A program made the position numbers and the translations under genes. Of a stretch of DNA of 6,522 nucleotides, positions 1-6,300 are shown one piece after another; position 1 is the first letter of the stretch, and each line of letters starts with the position of its first letter. The notes under the pieces are model-generated. The model had not been told where the DNA came from. It was given only the letters and a program-made list of their open reading frames with translations, and searched no databases. The stretch is from an uncultured Clostridia bacterium. GTDB lineage: Bacteria > Bacillota > Clostridia > Lachnospirales > Lachnospiraceae. The stretch lies in contig CAMWWR010000107.1 of NCBI GenBank assembly GCA_947178045.1, positions 1-6,522 on the forward strand. The letters are read 5' to 3'.

Positions 1-76
1 ATACATGTCTTTTGAGGTGACCCGGAGCTTACGGGAGAAAGCCCCTGCGGGGAAAAAAGTTTTGCGGCAGGAGTGA
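1..76 (+). CDS. C-terminal end of an upstream gene (partial, unknown product)
   Basis: The frame that begins at base 2 is open from the window edge and ends at TGA 74-76, giving a C-terminus that reads TRSLREKAPAGKKVLRQE after a few earlier residues. The stop lies 4 nt before the ATG of the GH13 gene. The downstream gene's Shine-Dalgarno AGGAG (69-73) sits inside the last codons of this frame, an arrangement typical of translationally coupled operon genes. The tail is basic and hydrophilic and I do not recognise the family. An ATG at 5-7 is in frame, but a 23-residue peptide seems less likely than a longer gene cut by the window edge. The main support is position and open frame, so identity stays unknown. 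Confidence 0.55.
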   Translation, partial: YMSFEVTRSLREKAPAGKKVLRQE

Positions 77-80
77 CAGG

Positions 81-2183
81 ATGATGGATAGCACAAGCAA
101 AATATATGAATCGTTTATGGAGAACAGGCCCTTTGACAGGGCTGCTGTGTTCAGCGACGGCACGGCTTCCTTCCGGATCCCGCCGGAGCCGATGCCTTAC
201 GAGACGGTAAGGCTGAGAATACGGACGGCGCACCAGAAGCTGAAAAGAGTAGCGCTGTGTGCCGGCGACAGGGAGTATGACATGGGGCTGGAGCGGTCGG
301 ACAGCCGCTTTGATTTCTACGAGTTTCCGCTCGATCTTGCGGACAGTACGGTTCAATATCATTTCGAGCTGACCTTTGGGGATGAGCTCTATTATTATAC
401 GCGGGCGGGAGTGGACACGGTACACCGCCCGGAATACGATTTTTCCATTGTGCCGGGCTATACTACGCCGGACTGGGCGAAGGGCGCGGTATTTTATCAG
501 ATTTTTGTGGACCGGTTCTGCAACGGCGATTCGTCGAACGACGTGCTCGACCGGGAATACTGCTATATCGGCGAGGGCACGACGCGCGTGGTGGACTGGA
601 ATAAATACCCGGCTTCCATGGGCGTGCGGGAATTTTATGGCGGCGATCTCGCAGGCGTCCGGAAAAAGCTCGACTACCTGCAGGATCTGGGCGTGGAGGT
701 AATCTATCTGAATCCTGTTTTCGTGTCGCCGTCCAATCACAAATACGATATTCAGGATTATGATTATATCGACCCGCATTTCGGTGTGATCCACAGGGAC
801 GAGGGAGAATGCCTGCCCGAGGGCGAGAAGAACAACAAAAGGGCGTCCCGGTACATCAGCCGCGTCACGCAGAAGGAAAATCTGGAGGCGAGCAATCAGT
901 ATTTTGCGTCTTTGGTTGAGGAGATCCACAGGCGCGGGATGAGGATCATTCTGGACGGCGTATTCAACCATTGCGGCTCGTTCAATAAATGGCTTGACCG
1001 CGAGGGGATTTATGAGGATGCGGAGGGCTATGAGAAGGGAGCGTACGTTGCGCAGGACAGCCCGTACCATTCCTTTTTCCGGTTCTATCAGCAGGAGCCG
1101 GAAAAATGGCCCTACAACAGCACTTACGATGGCTGGTGGGGGCATGATACGCTGCCGAAGCTGAATTATGAGGATTCCCCGAAGCTGTACAACTATATCA
1201 TGCGGATCGCCAGAAAATGGGTCTCTGCGCCGTACAATGTGGACGGCTGGCGGCTTGACGTGGCGGCCGATCTCGGACATTCCGGGGAATACAACCACAA
1301 GTTCTGGCGCGAGTTCCGCAAAAACGTGCGCAGCGCGAATCCGGAAGCGCTGATCCTCGCGGAGCATTACGGGGATCCGAAGGCGTGGCTGGAGGGCGAT
1401 CAGTGGGATTCCGTGATGAATTACGACGCGTTCATGGAGCCGGTCACATGGTTTCTGACCGGGCTGGAGAAGCACAGCGACGAGTACCGGCAGGATATGT
1501 ATTGCAACCAGGACGCGTTTTTCGGTGCGATGCGGCATTACATGACCCGTTTTCATACGCAGTCGCTTATGGTGGCAATGAATGAGCTGTCAAATCACGA
1601 TCACTCCCGGTTCCTGACGAGAACGAACCACCGGGTGGGGCGCATCGGGCCGAACGGGCCGGAGGCTGCAAATCGCGATCTGAACCCGGCAATTATGCGG
1701 GAGGCCGTGGTGATTCAGATGACATGGATCGGCGCGCCTACGATCTATTACGGCGACGAGGCGGGCGTCTGCGGCTGGACCGACCCGGACAACCGCCGGA
1801 CCTACCCGTGGGGGCGCGAGGATAAGGAGCTGATCCGGCTTCACAAGGAATTGATCGCGATCCATAAGGCGTACCGGGCGCTGCGCACGGGCTCTCTGAA
1901 ATTTGTGTACGGCGCGCATGGCGTGATCGGCTACGGTCGGTTCAACGAGGAGGAGCAGTTTGTCATTCTCGTCAACAACAACGACTATGAGGTCAATGTC
2001 GAAGTGCCGGTCTGGGAGCTTGGAGTGGAGCAGGGGCGTGCGCTTGTGCGCATGATCTACACGAACACCGAGGGCTTCGGCGTGGATATGGCGGAGTACT
2101 ATCCGGAAAACGGCATGCTGTCCATGCGCCTGTGGCCGTACTCGAGCATTGTGTTGAAAAATTTCCCGGAGCATCTGTGCTAA
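81..2183 (+). CDS. GH13 alpha-amylase family enzyme, neopullulanase/cyclomaltodextrinase-like, cytoplasmic
   Basis: This 700-residue glycoside hydrolase is expected to cleave alpha-1,4 (possibly alpha-1,6) links in maltodextrins, cyclodextrins or pullulan fragments by the retaining GH13 mechanism. Residues 1-130 form a beta-rich N-terminal domain like CBM34 of neopullulanases. The (beta/alpha)8 domain begins at DWAKGAVFYQIFVDRF (from 131). Visible motifs are region I DGVFNH (292-297), region V LPKLN (358-362, MPKLN in neopullulanases), region II GWRLDVAAD with nucleophile D393 and R391, region III ILAEHYGD with acid/base E428, and region IV SNHDHSRF with D507. A C-terminal beta domain covers about 605-700. 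No signal peptide is visible, so it should act in the cytosol on imported oligosaccharides. Residues 236-271 are an extra segment between DPHFG and the helix before region I. The start is ATG 81, because AGGAG at 69-73 lies 7 nt upstream; ATG 84 is a weaker alternative. Family is certain; substrate preference is inferred. Confidence 0.95.
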   Translation: MMDSTSKIYESFMENRPFDRAAVFSDGTASFRIPPEPMPYETVRLRIRTAHQKLKRVALCAGDREYDMGLERSDSRFDFYEFPLDLADSTVQYHFELTFGDELYYYTRAGVDTVHRPEYDFSIVPGYTTPDWAKGAVFYQIFVDRFCNGDSSNDVLDREYCYIGEGTTRVVDWNKYPASMGVREFYGGDLAGVRKKLDYLQDLGVEVIYLNPVFVSPSNHKYDIQDYDYIDPHFGVIHRDEGECLPEGEKNNKRASRYISRVTQKENLEASNQYFASLVEEIHRRGMRIILDGVFNHCGSFNKWLDREGIYEDAEGYEKGAYVAQDSPYHSFFRFYQQEPEKWPYNSTYDGWWGHDTLPKLNYEDSPKLYNYIMRIARKWVSAPYNVDGWRLDVAADLGHSGEYNHKFWREFRKNVRSANPEALILAEHYGDPKAWLEGDQWDSVMNYDAFMEPVTWFLTGLEKHSDEYRQDMYCNQDAFFGAMRHYMTRFHTQSLMVAMNELSNHDHSRFLTRTNHRVGRIGPNGPEAANRDLNPAIMREAVVIQMTWIGAPTIYYGDEAGVCGWTDPDNRRTYPWGREDKELIRLHKELIAIHKAYRALRTGSLKFVYGAHGVIGYGRFNEEEQFVILVNNNDYEVNVEVPVWELGVEQGRALVRMIYTNTEGFGVDMAEYYPENGMLSMRLWPYSSIVLKNFPEHLC

Positions 2184-2224
2184 GGTGTATTTGAAAACTT
2201 ATTGCTGTGTTCTCCGCGCGTTCA

Positions 2225-2276
2225 TGCGCATCAAAAAAGAGACTGCTACGAAATGCAGTCTCTTTTTTGATGCGCA
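2225..2276. terminator. 22-bp-stem bidirectional terminator-like hairpin
   Basis: Left arm 2225-2246 and right arm 2255-2276 are perfect reverse complements over 22 bp with an 8-nt loop (TACGAAAT). The inner part is the usual bidirectional terminator design: core GAGACTGC/GCAGTCTC flanked by A6 on the left and T6 on the right. It can therefore stop plus-strand transcripts 42 nt after the GH13 stop codon and minus-strand transcripts from the convergent SIMPL gene. The outer TGCGCATC/GATGCGCA extension beyond the T run is unusual for a plain terminator. Confidence 0.85.
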
Positions 2277-2324
2277 CGCCGATGCAGATGAAATATGCCA
2301 CCGGAGTGGCGCATCGGCGTGCGC
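2272..2324. repeat. 14-bp-stem inverted repeat with apical CGGA hairpin
   Basis: GCGCACGCCGATGC (2272-2285) is perfectly complementary to 2311-2324. Inside it a second hairpin forms from GCCAC (2297-2301), loop CGGA (2302-2305) and GTGGC (2306-2310), leaving 11 unpaired bases (2286-2296) on the 5' side only. Its left arm shares bases 2272-2276 with the right arm of the preceding hairpin, so the two full-length stems cannot form together. There is no T run after it. It resembles an intergenic REP-like palindrome or an accessory 3'-end structure. The structure is certain; the function is unknown. Confidence 0.7.
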
Positions 2325-2330
2325 GAGTAG

Positions 2331-2348
2331 GGGGAAAAGCTTTTCCCC
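2331..2348. repeat. 18-bp perfect palindrome
   Basis: GGGGAAAAGCTTTTCCCC is a perfect palindrome lying 34 bp beyond the 3' end of the SIMPL gene, between it and the two larger hairpins. As RNA it could fold as a GGGGAAA stem with an AGCT loop. No U run follows on either strand, so it is not a convincing terminator alone. It could be part of the 3'-end structure of the SIMPL transcript or a protein-binding site. Confidence 0.5.
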
Positions 2349-2382
2349 TGCTTGATTAGTGAAAGGAAAGTCCGAATCCCTT

Positions 2383-3054
2383 CTATTTATCCTGTATAAT
2401 CTCCCATACAAAGGCGGCGGTATCGCTGAGGTTGATATCGTCCGGCGTGATGTCCATGGCCTTTGCGGCCATCGGGGCAGCTTCGCATTCGCAATCCTCG
2501 GTCATGCTGTATCTTGTGGCAGAGAAGACATTCAGCTCGTTCCAGTTATAATCGATTGCCGTCAGAGAGCCGAGCTGCACTCCGGATGCTTCGCAGAGGA
2601 TTTCCGCCTTTCGCCTTGCATTGGCGGCAGCCGAGCGGAGCAGCTCCTCGTTGATCGCCGTCGGATCCTTCACGGTGAATGCGATCGAAAGCTGAGGATG
2701 GGACAGGCAGCCGGAGGCGGCGTTCAGAGCATCCGACAGCCGTTTCATATCGAGGTCAAATTCCAGCTTCAGACTATGGCTGACGACATAGCCCTTAAAT
2801 ATCTGTGACCAGCGCCCGCTGCCGTCATTTTCATGGCTGTAGTCGGCGCGCACGTTGAAGCCGGTCGTTTTTATGGAGCTCTTCTCAAAGTCTGCGGCGA
2901 TGAGCGCATCGTCCAACTGCTGCAGCTGCTGTGCGGCAGTGTCCATCGCCTTGTCATAATCCTTGTCCCGAGTCTCCAGCGTCATGGAGAGCACGATATA
3001 ATCCGGTCTGGCCGATACCTTGCCCGTGCCCTTTACAGTAATTGTTCTTGACAT
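2383..3054 (-). CDS. SIMPL domain protein (DUF541/COG2968), no signal peptide
   Basis: A 223-residue protein that matches the SIMPL/DUF541 family along its length. It opens with RTITVKGTGKVSARPDYIVL, the family signature of a short strand, a G-x-G turn and an A-x-PD segment. The middle carries the helix AMDTAAQQLQQLDDALIAADF and the phrase SSIKTTGFNVRADY, which corresponds to the usual I-x-T-x-x-F/Y-x-V pattern. Late in the protein comes NARRKAEILCEASGVQLGSLTAID, matching the A-R-x-KAE-x-LA-x-x-x-G-x-x-LG block. The family is poorly characterised. Many members are exported, but here neither signal peptide nor lipobox is seen, so it is probably cytosolic. The start is ATG at 3054-3052, supported by AGGAGG 8 nt upstream; an in-frame ATG 33 nt further out lies upstream of that RBS and was rejected. 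It converges with the GH13 gene and diverges from the VWA gene. The role is not predictable from sequence. Confidence 0.9.
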   Translation of the reverse strand: MSRTITVKGTGKVSARPDYIVLSMTLETRDKDYDKAMDTAAQQLQQLDDALIAADFEKSSIKTTGFNVRADYSHENDGSGRWSQIFKGYVVSHSLKLEFDLDMKRLSDALNAASGCLSHPQLSIAFTVKDPTAINEELLRSAAANARRKAEILCEASGVQLGSLTAIDYNWNELNVFSATRYSMTEDCECEAAPMAAKAMDITPDDINLSDTAAFVWEIIQDK

Positions 3055-3062
3055 AATAAATT

Positions 3063-3068
3063 CCTCCT
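3063..3068 (-). promoter_or_regulatory. Shine-Dalgarno of the SIMPL gene
   Basis: CCTCCT on the plus strand reads AGGAGG on the minus strand, 8 nt before the ATG at 3054. It decides the start, because the longer reading frame (from 3087) begins upstream of this site. Confidence 0.85.
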
Positions 3069-3077
3069 GTAATAATG

Positions 3078-3106
3078 ACAATAACACGGGGCGGCAGAAT
3101 TGTCAA
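3078..3106 (-). promoter_or_regulatory. Sigma-A type promoter of the SIMPL gene
   Basis: On the minus strand a perfect TTGACA (-35, bases 3106-3101) is followed after exactly 17 bp by TATTGT (-10, bases 3083-3078, 4 of 6 consensus). Transcription would begin near 3071, only a few bases before the AGGAGG, giving a leader of about 17 nt. This placement means the palindromes further out are not needed for basal SIMPL expression. Confidence 0.65.
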
Positions 3107-3131
3107 TTCCGTTCTCAAAGCAAAAACAGTG

Positions 3132-3160
3132 TTTCAAACCTTGTCGATATATGGTATAAT
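3132..3160 (+). promoter_or_regulatory. Candidate extended -10 promoter in palindrome copy 1
   Basis: TGGTATAAT (3152-3160) is a perfect extended -10 element (TGnTATAAT). A weak -35, TTTCAA (3132-3137), lies 17 bp upstream. Transcription would start near 3167, inside the palindrome, and would run through the nested stem-loops towards the VWA gene. It could drive either a small RNA or a leader of about 160 nt. The call rests on motif match alone. Confidence 0.4.
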
Positions 3161-3178
3161 GTCGCCAGACATTATACC
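3151..3178. repeat. Palindromic repeat, copy 1
   Basis: The 28 bases are identical to 3281-3308. Within the unit GGTATAATGTC (3153-3163), loop GCCA (3164-3167) and GACATTATACC (3168-3178) form an 11-bp perfect inverted repeat. The two outermost positions of this copy have lost symmetry: AT on the left faces CG on the right. The unit carries a TATAAT on each strand (3155-3160 plus, 3176-3171 minus). It could be a dimeric repressor operator overlapping a promoter or one end of a small element. Confidence 0.8.
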
Positions 3179-3179
3179 C

Positions 3180-3251
3180 GCGCCGATTCGCGTCCGACCA
3201 AAGGGACCGCACCGGAGGTGCGGCGGACATTTTCTCTGGCGAATCGTGCGC
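3180..3251 (+). other. Nested stem-loop module, riboregulator-like (unknown class)
   Basis: Three stems nest in one arm. P1 pairs GCGCCGATTCGC (3180-3191) with 3239-3251, 12 pairs with T3247 bulged. P2 pairs GTCCG (3192-3196) with CGGAC (3224-3228), stacking directly on P1 on the 5' side, with 10 unpaired bases (3229-3238) on the 3' side. P3 pairs CCGCACC (3207-3213) with GGTGCGG (3217-3223) around a GGA triloop, after a 10-nt 5' internal loop (3197-3206). An alternative pairing exists: TCTGGCGA (3235-3242) is the reverse complement of TCGCCAGA in palindrome copy 1 (3162-3169) and would break P1. I do not recognise any known riboswitch or structured RNA class. The strand is assigned only because the candidate promoter and the downstream gene point that way. 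Confidence 0.5.
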
Positions 3252-3283
3252 ATCCGCCGGAGGGATCATGTCCGGAGGACATG
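3252..3283 (+). other. Two further GGA-triloop hairpins
   Basis: CATGTCC (3267-3273), GGA (3274-3276) and GGACATG (3277-3283) form a perfect 7-bp hairpin. Just before it ATCCGCC (3252-3258), GGA (3259-3261) and GGGAT (3262-3266) form a weaker hairpin with bulges. With P3 of the preceding module, CCGGAGG occurs at the tip of three successive hairpins (3212-3218, 3257-3263, 3272-3278). The last hairpin shares ATG (3281-3283) with palindrome copy 2, so the two cannot both be complete. Confidence 0.45.
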
Positions 3284-3310
3284 GTATAATGTCGCCAGAC
3301 ATTATACCAT
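3281..3310. repeat. Palindromic repeat, copy 2 (perfect 13-bp arms)
   Basis: ATGGTATAATGTC (3281-3293), loop GCCA (3294-3297) and its exact reverse complement (3298-3310) give a 30-bp unit with perfect 13-bp arms. The first 28 bases repeat 3151-3178 without change. An extended -10, TGGTATAAT, lies on both strands (3282-3290 plus, 3309-3301 minus), so two promoter elements face each other inside one palindrome, 20 bp before the VWA start codon. Confidence 0.85.
3282..3290 (+). promoter_or_regulatory. Candidate extended -10 promoter of the VWA gene
   Basis: TGGTATAAT is a perfect extended -10 element that would start transcription near 3297, leaving about a 33-nt leader with GGGAG (3319-3323) before the ATG at 3330. 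No good -35 is seen at 16-18 bp spacing, as expected if the TGn extension compensates. Because the element is embedded in a perfect palindrome, a dimeric regulator bound there would block RNA polymerase directly. The promoter role is inferred. Confidence 0.45.
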
Positions 3311-3329
3311 TTTTATATGGGAGACAAAT

Positions 3330-6300
3330 ATGGAGAATATTTTTATACAGATCGCGGCAGGCTTTACCCCAGCCGCATTGATTTTTATATTGCTGTCCGT
3401 ATTTTCAAAAAGGCACAGGGCGCGCAACATCACATTTGCCGTTCTGTGTGTTTCCGTGCTTGCCGCGGGGCTCGCGGCGGGCGTACGGCAGGCTGCGGAC
3501 AACGATAATGCGCAGAGCGCCGAAGCGGATAATCTGCGGTTCGCTTACGCTCTGATCGGAGAGGGTGAGCTCCGCACGGCAAAGGAAGCGATCACGGCGG
3601 ATAAAATCAACGGGAAATATTCGGAGGAGGATACGCTTGCCTCCGCGCGGATCGCTCTGCTTGGCGGGAAAATACAGGTGGCGAAGGCGCTGTACAATAA
3701 GCTTTCTCCGGAGACGGAGGAAAAAGCGGCCGTTCTTGCCATTGAAAATGGCAGCATGTCAAATAATCCGGCGGTGGAAGCTGCCGCCGGAATCGTTTGG
3801 AAAGCGGTTTCGGATTATTTAAAGCAATTCAGCTCCGACGAGACGAATCATTATTCCAGAGCGGCGAAATCCGCTGCCTATGCGGAGGCGGCATACGCAG
3901 GGTATCTGGAAAACGGTACGGTTGATTCCGAAGAGGTAAAAAAGGCCTTGCGACGCATTACGGCCGCTTATGAAGAGCTGCCGGAGCTTCTTGCGATCGC
4001 GCCGCTCCGCCTGTCAAGACTGAAGCTTCAGTTGCTGACGGAGGACTTTAAGGGGATTGCAAAAAGCGTCGATGAGTACGCCGATTACAATGAGCTTCTT
4101 ATTGTGTCCGAGCTTTATATGAACGGCTACATCAGGCCATCCGGTTTTTCGGAAGCATGGCGCGGCGGTGATCTTGAAGAGGTTCGGGTGGTCGCGGCCG
4201 CGCTGAACCGTGTGTACAGCGAGCAGTACGCCGGCAAATCCCGGGAAGAGAGAAGGGCGGCGAGGGCGCAGATCAATTCGCTGAAAGCTTTTATCGAAAA
4301 TCCTGCGCTCATCAGAATTGAAAACACTCTCGCCCGGTATGCGGAGAGTGACTTTGCGTATGACCGGTCAAAGGTATATCTTCAGCTGGCAAAGACGGAA
4401 AGCTATATGGGAAATGAGATCAGATCGATCGAATATCTGGACAGATCGCTGAACACAGTCGGCGATTGCGATGATGCCGAATACACGGCGCCCATGTATG
4501 AGATTATCGGGATCATCGCCGACAAGGATTCGCCGGAGCGCCTGAAGGATGTGGCGGTATATACCGACCGGATTCTTACGAACACAATGACGGTGCAGAT
4601 GGCGGATGCACTGCGCGAGCCTGTGCAGAATGCTGCGAACAATGACGAAAATGCGGGCGGAAGCGGAGGTGCAGGCAGCGGCGGGAGCGGAAGCGGAATC
4701 GTGGGCGGCAGTATTGCAGGCAGCGACAGCGCGGGCAACACCGGCAGCACAGACGAAAACAGAAGCGGCGCGGACTTTGCGGCGCAGATGAACACCTATA
4801 TCAGCCAGAAGCGTATGGCCATCAATATTGTCGGAGTGGACGTCTCGGAATTTGACACGGTGAAGGCGAGCCTGAATATCAGCGGAGATCTGACAAAATC
4901 GGTCGACGAGCTGAAGGAGCTTCTCCGGGTCGCCGACTGCGAGATCGGCATCCATGATTTTACTCTTGAAAAGATTACCTATACCGGCGCGAATATTCTC
5001 ATTTGTGCGGATGTTTCCGGCAGTATGCAGGGACAGCCGATCGTTGATCTGAGAAATGCCGTTCAGATGTTTGTTGAGAGTACGGATCCGGTGGAGAGCG
5101 TCGCGCTTGTCGCCTTCAGCAGTGGAATTGTCGGCGTCTGGGAATTCGGCACGCCGAACAGCGAGCTTGTTGCCGCCGCGCAGAGTCTGCGCGCGAGCGG
5201 CGGAACGGACATGTACCAAACGGTCCGGCAGGCTCTTGGCTATTTTACGCCGAAGCCGGACGAGATCAACTGCGTTATTCTGATTTCCGACGGGGAGGAC
5301 AATTCCCCTGCCGGCTATGCCGAGATCCGGGAAAGTATCGGGAAGGCTTATCAGCAGGAGGGAGTAACCCTCTATTCGCTCGGACTGGGCAGCGGCGCGG
5401 CGGGAGATTATCTGAATGCGCTTGCCGGCTCCACGGGGGGCAAGTATGTTTATGCGTCCGATTCCGTACAGATTGAAAATTTCTTTGACGGGATACGGGC
5501 GCAGATCCTCAATAGCTACCGGCTGACCTTCCAGGCGGAGGATTCGTTCCGGAACAGCCGGAATCTTCGCGTGTCGATCGACGGCGAGAGCTATACATAC
5601 GATGAATTCTGGTATACGCTGGACGGCACCGAGGCGGGCGAAGACAATAATGCCGGCAGCATTGTGTTTTTCGAGGGAAAGGCGCTGCACGGCTTTGAGG
5701 AAAAGCTGATCTTCAAGGGGGAGCGCAGCCGCAGGCTCAATTTTAAAGGCGAGGGCTTTGCGGAGGAAGATGAGTTTACCTTTGAGCTCCGCGGAAATAT
5801 TGATTACGATCACCTGGCGTACGAGTATATAAACGGGACGACGCTGTCGGTGACGATCCCTGCCGGAATTGCCTGCGGGATGTATGACGTGCGCGTTTCG
5901 GTCAACGGCAGAAAGACGGTGCTTGCCGACGGGCTGATGGTTGCAGTGCAGGGAAGCGAGAAAGAGACTGTTTTCGGGGATTACATTTTCACCTCGTATT
6001 TTAAATTGACCGAGGGGGATCGCACGACGCTTTCCCAGTATGTTCAGATGAACGGCTGGCTGAATTTCAGAGGCGACGTGGTGCTTACCGGCGATCTGAA
6101 CGGGCAGAGCGCCGTATTAAATACCGATCGGCCGGAGTACGTCCACTATTACAAGGATACGGTTGAGGGGCTGGCGTCCGTTTTTGCCGGTAAGGATGTT
6201 CCTGTTCCGGCGCTGCGCAATATTACTCTGTACAACCAATATCTGTTCGCCGAGGGCGACTCCGGGGAGCTGCGCGTTGAGGCGGTTCCGGCCAGCGCGC

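Larger units (their letters stand above)
3281..3314 (+). terminator. Possible intrinsic terminator for a transcript starting at copy 1
   Basis: The 13-bp hairpin of palindrome copy 2 is followed by five T residues (3310-3314). A transcript starting near 3167 could stop here as an RNA of roughly 150 nt. The stem is AT-rich and the T run short, and the same bases carry a promoter motif, so this is only one of two competing readings of the site. Confidence 0.25.

Noticed and set aside
42..57. CCCC-TGC-GGGG hairpin followed by A6
   Set aside because: The stem is only 4 bp, the run is A and not T on the plus strand, and on the minus strand the T run precedes the hairpin, so it is not a terminator. 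It lies within the upstream coding frame.
1590..2174. Minus-strand open frame of 194 codons over the GH13 3' half
   Set aside because: It is antisense to conserved GH13 sequence including region IV, is rich in Arg, His and Val, and has no family match that I can see.
2359..2808. Plus-strand open frame of 149 codons over the SIMPL gene
   Set aside because: It overlaps the SIMPL gene antisense, starts inside the 3' intergenic region without a good RBS, and encodes a Cys/His/Arg-rich sequence typical of shadow frames.
3153..3178. PerR/Fur-type operator
   Set aside because: TATAAT and ATTATA half-sites are present, but they are separated by 10 bases, whereas a Per box has a single base between them.
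3020..3302. Short frames on both strands across the SIMPL-VWA intergenic region
   Set aside because: They run through the palindromes and stem-loops, lack Shine-Dalgarno sites, and their peptides reflect the repeat structure and not protein constraint.
3151..3310. CRISPR array
   Set aside because: Only two repeat copies exist with a 102-bp structured spacer, and no cas genes are present. Repeat-spacer periodicity is absent.
4368..5813. Minus-strand open frame of 481 codons
   Set aside because: It lies entirely antisense to the VWA gene, whose VWA motif, metal-site residues and RBS are clear. The antisense product has no recognisable domain; high-GC codon bias on one strand commonly opens such shadow frames.
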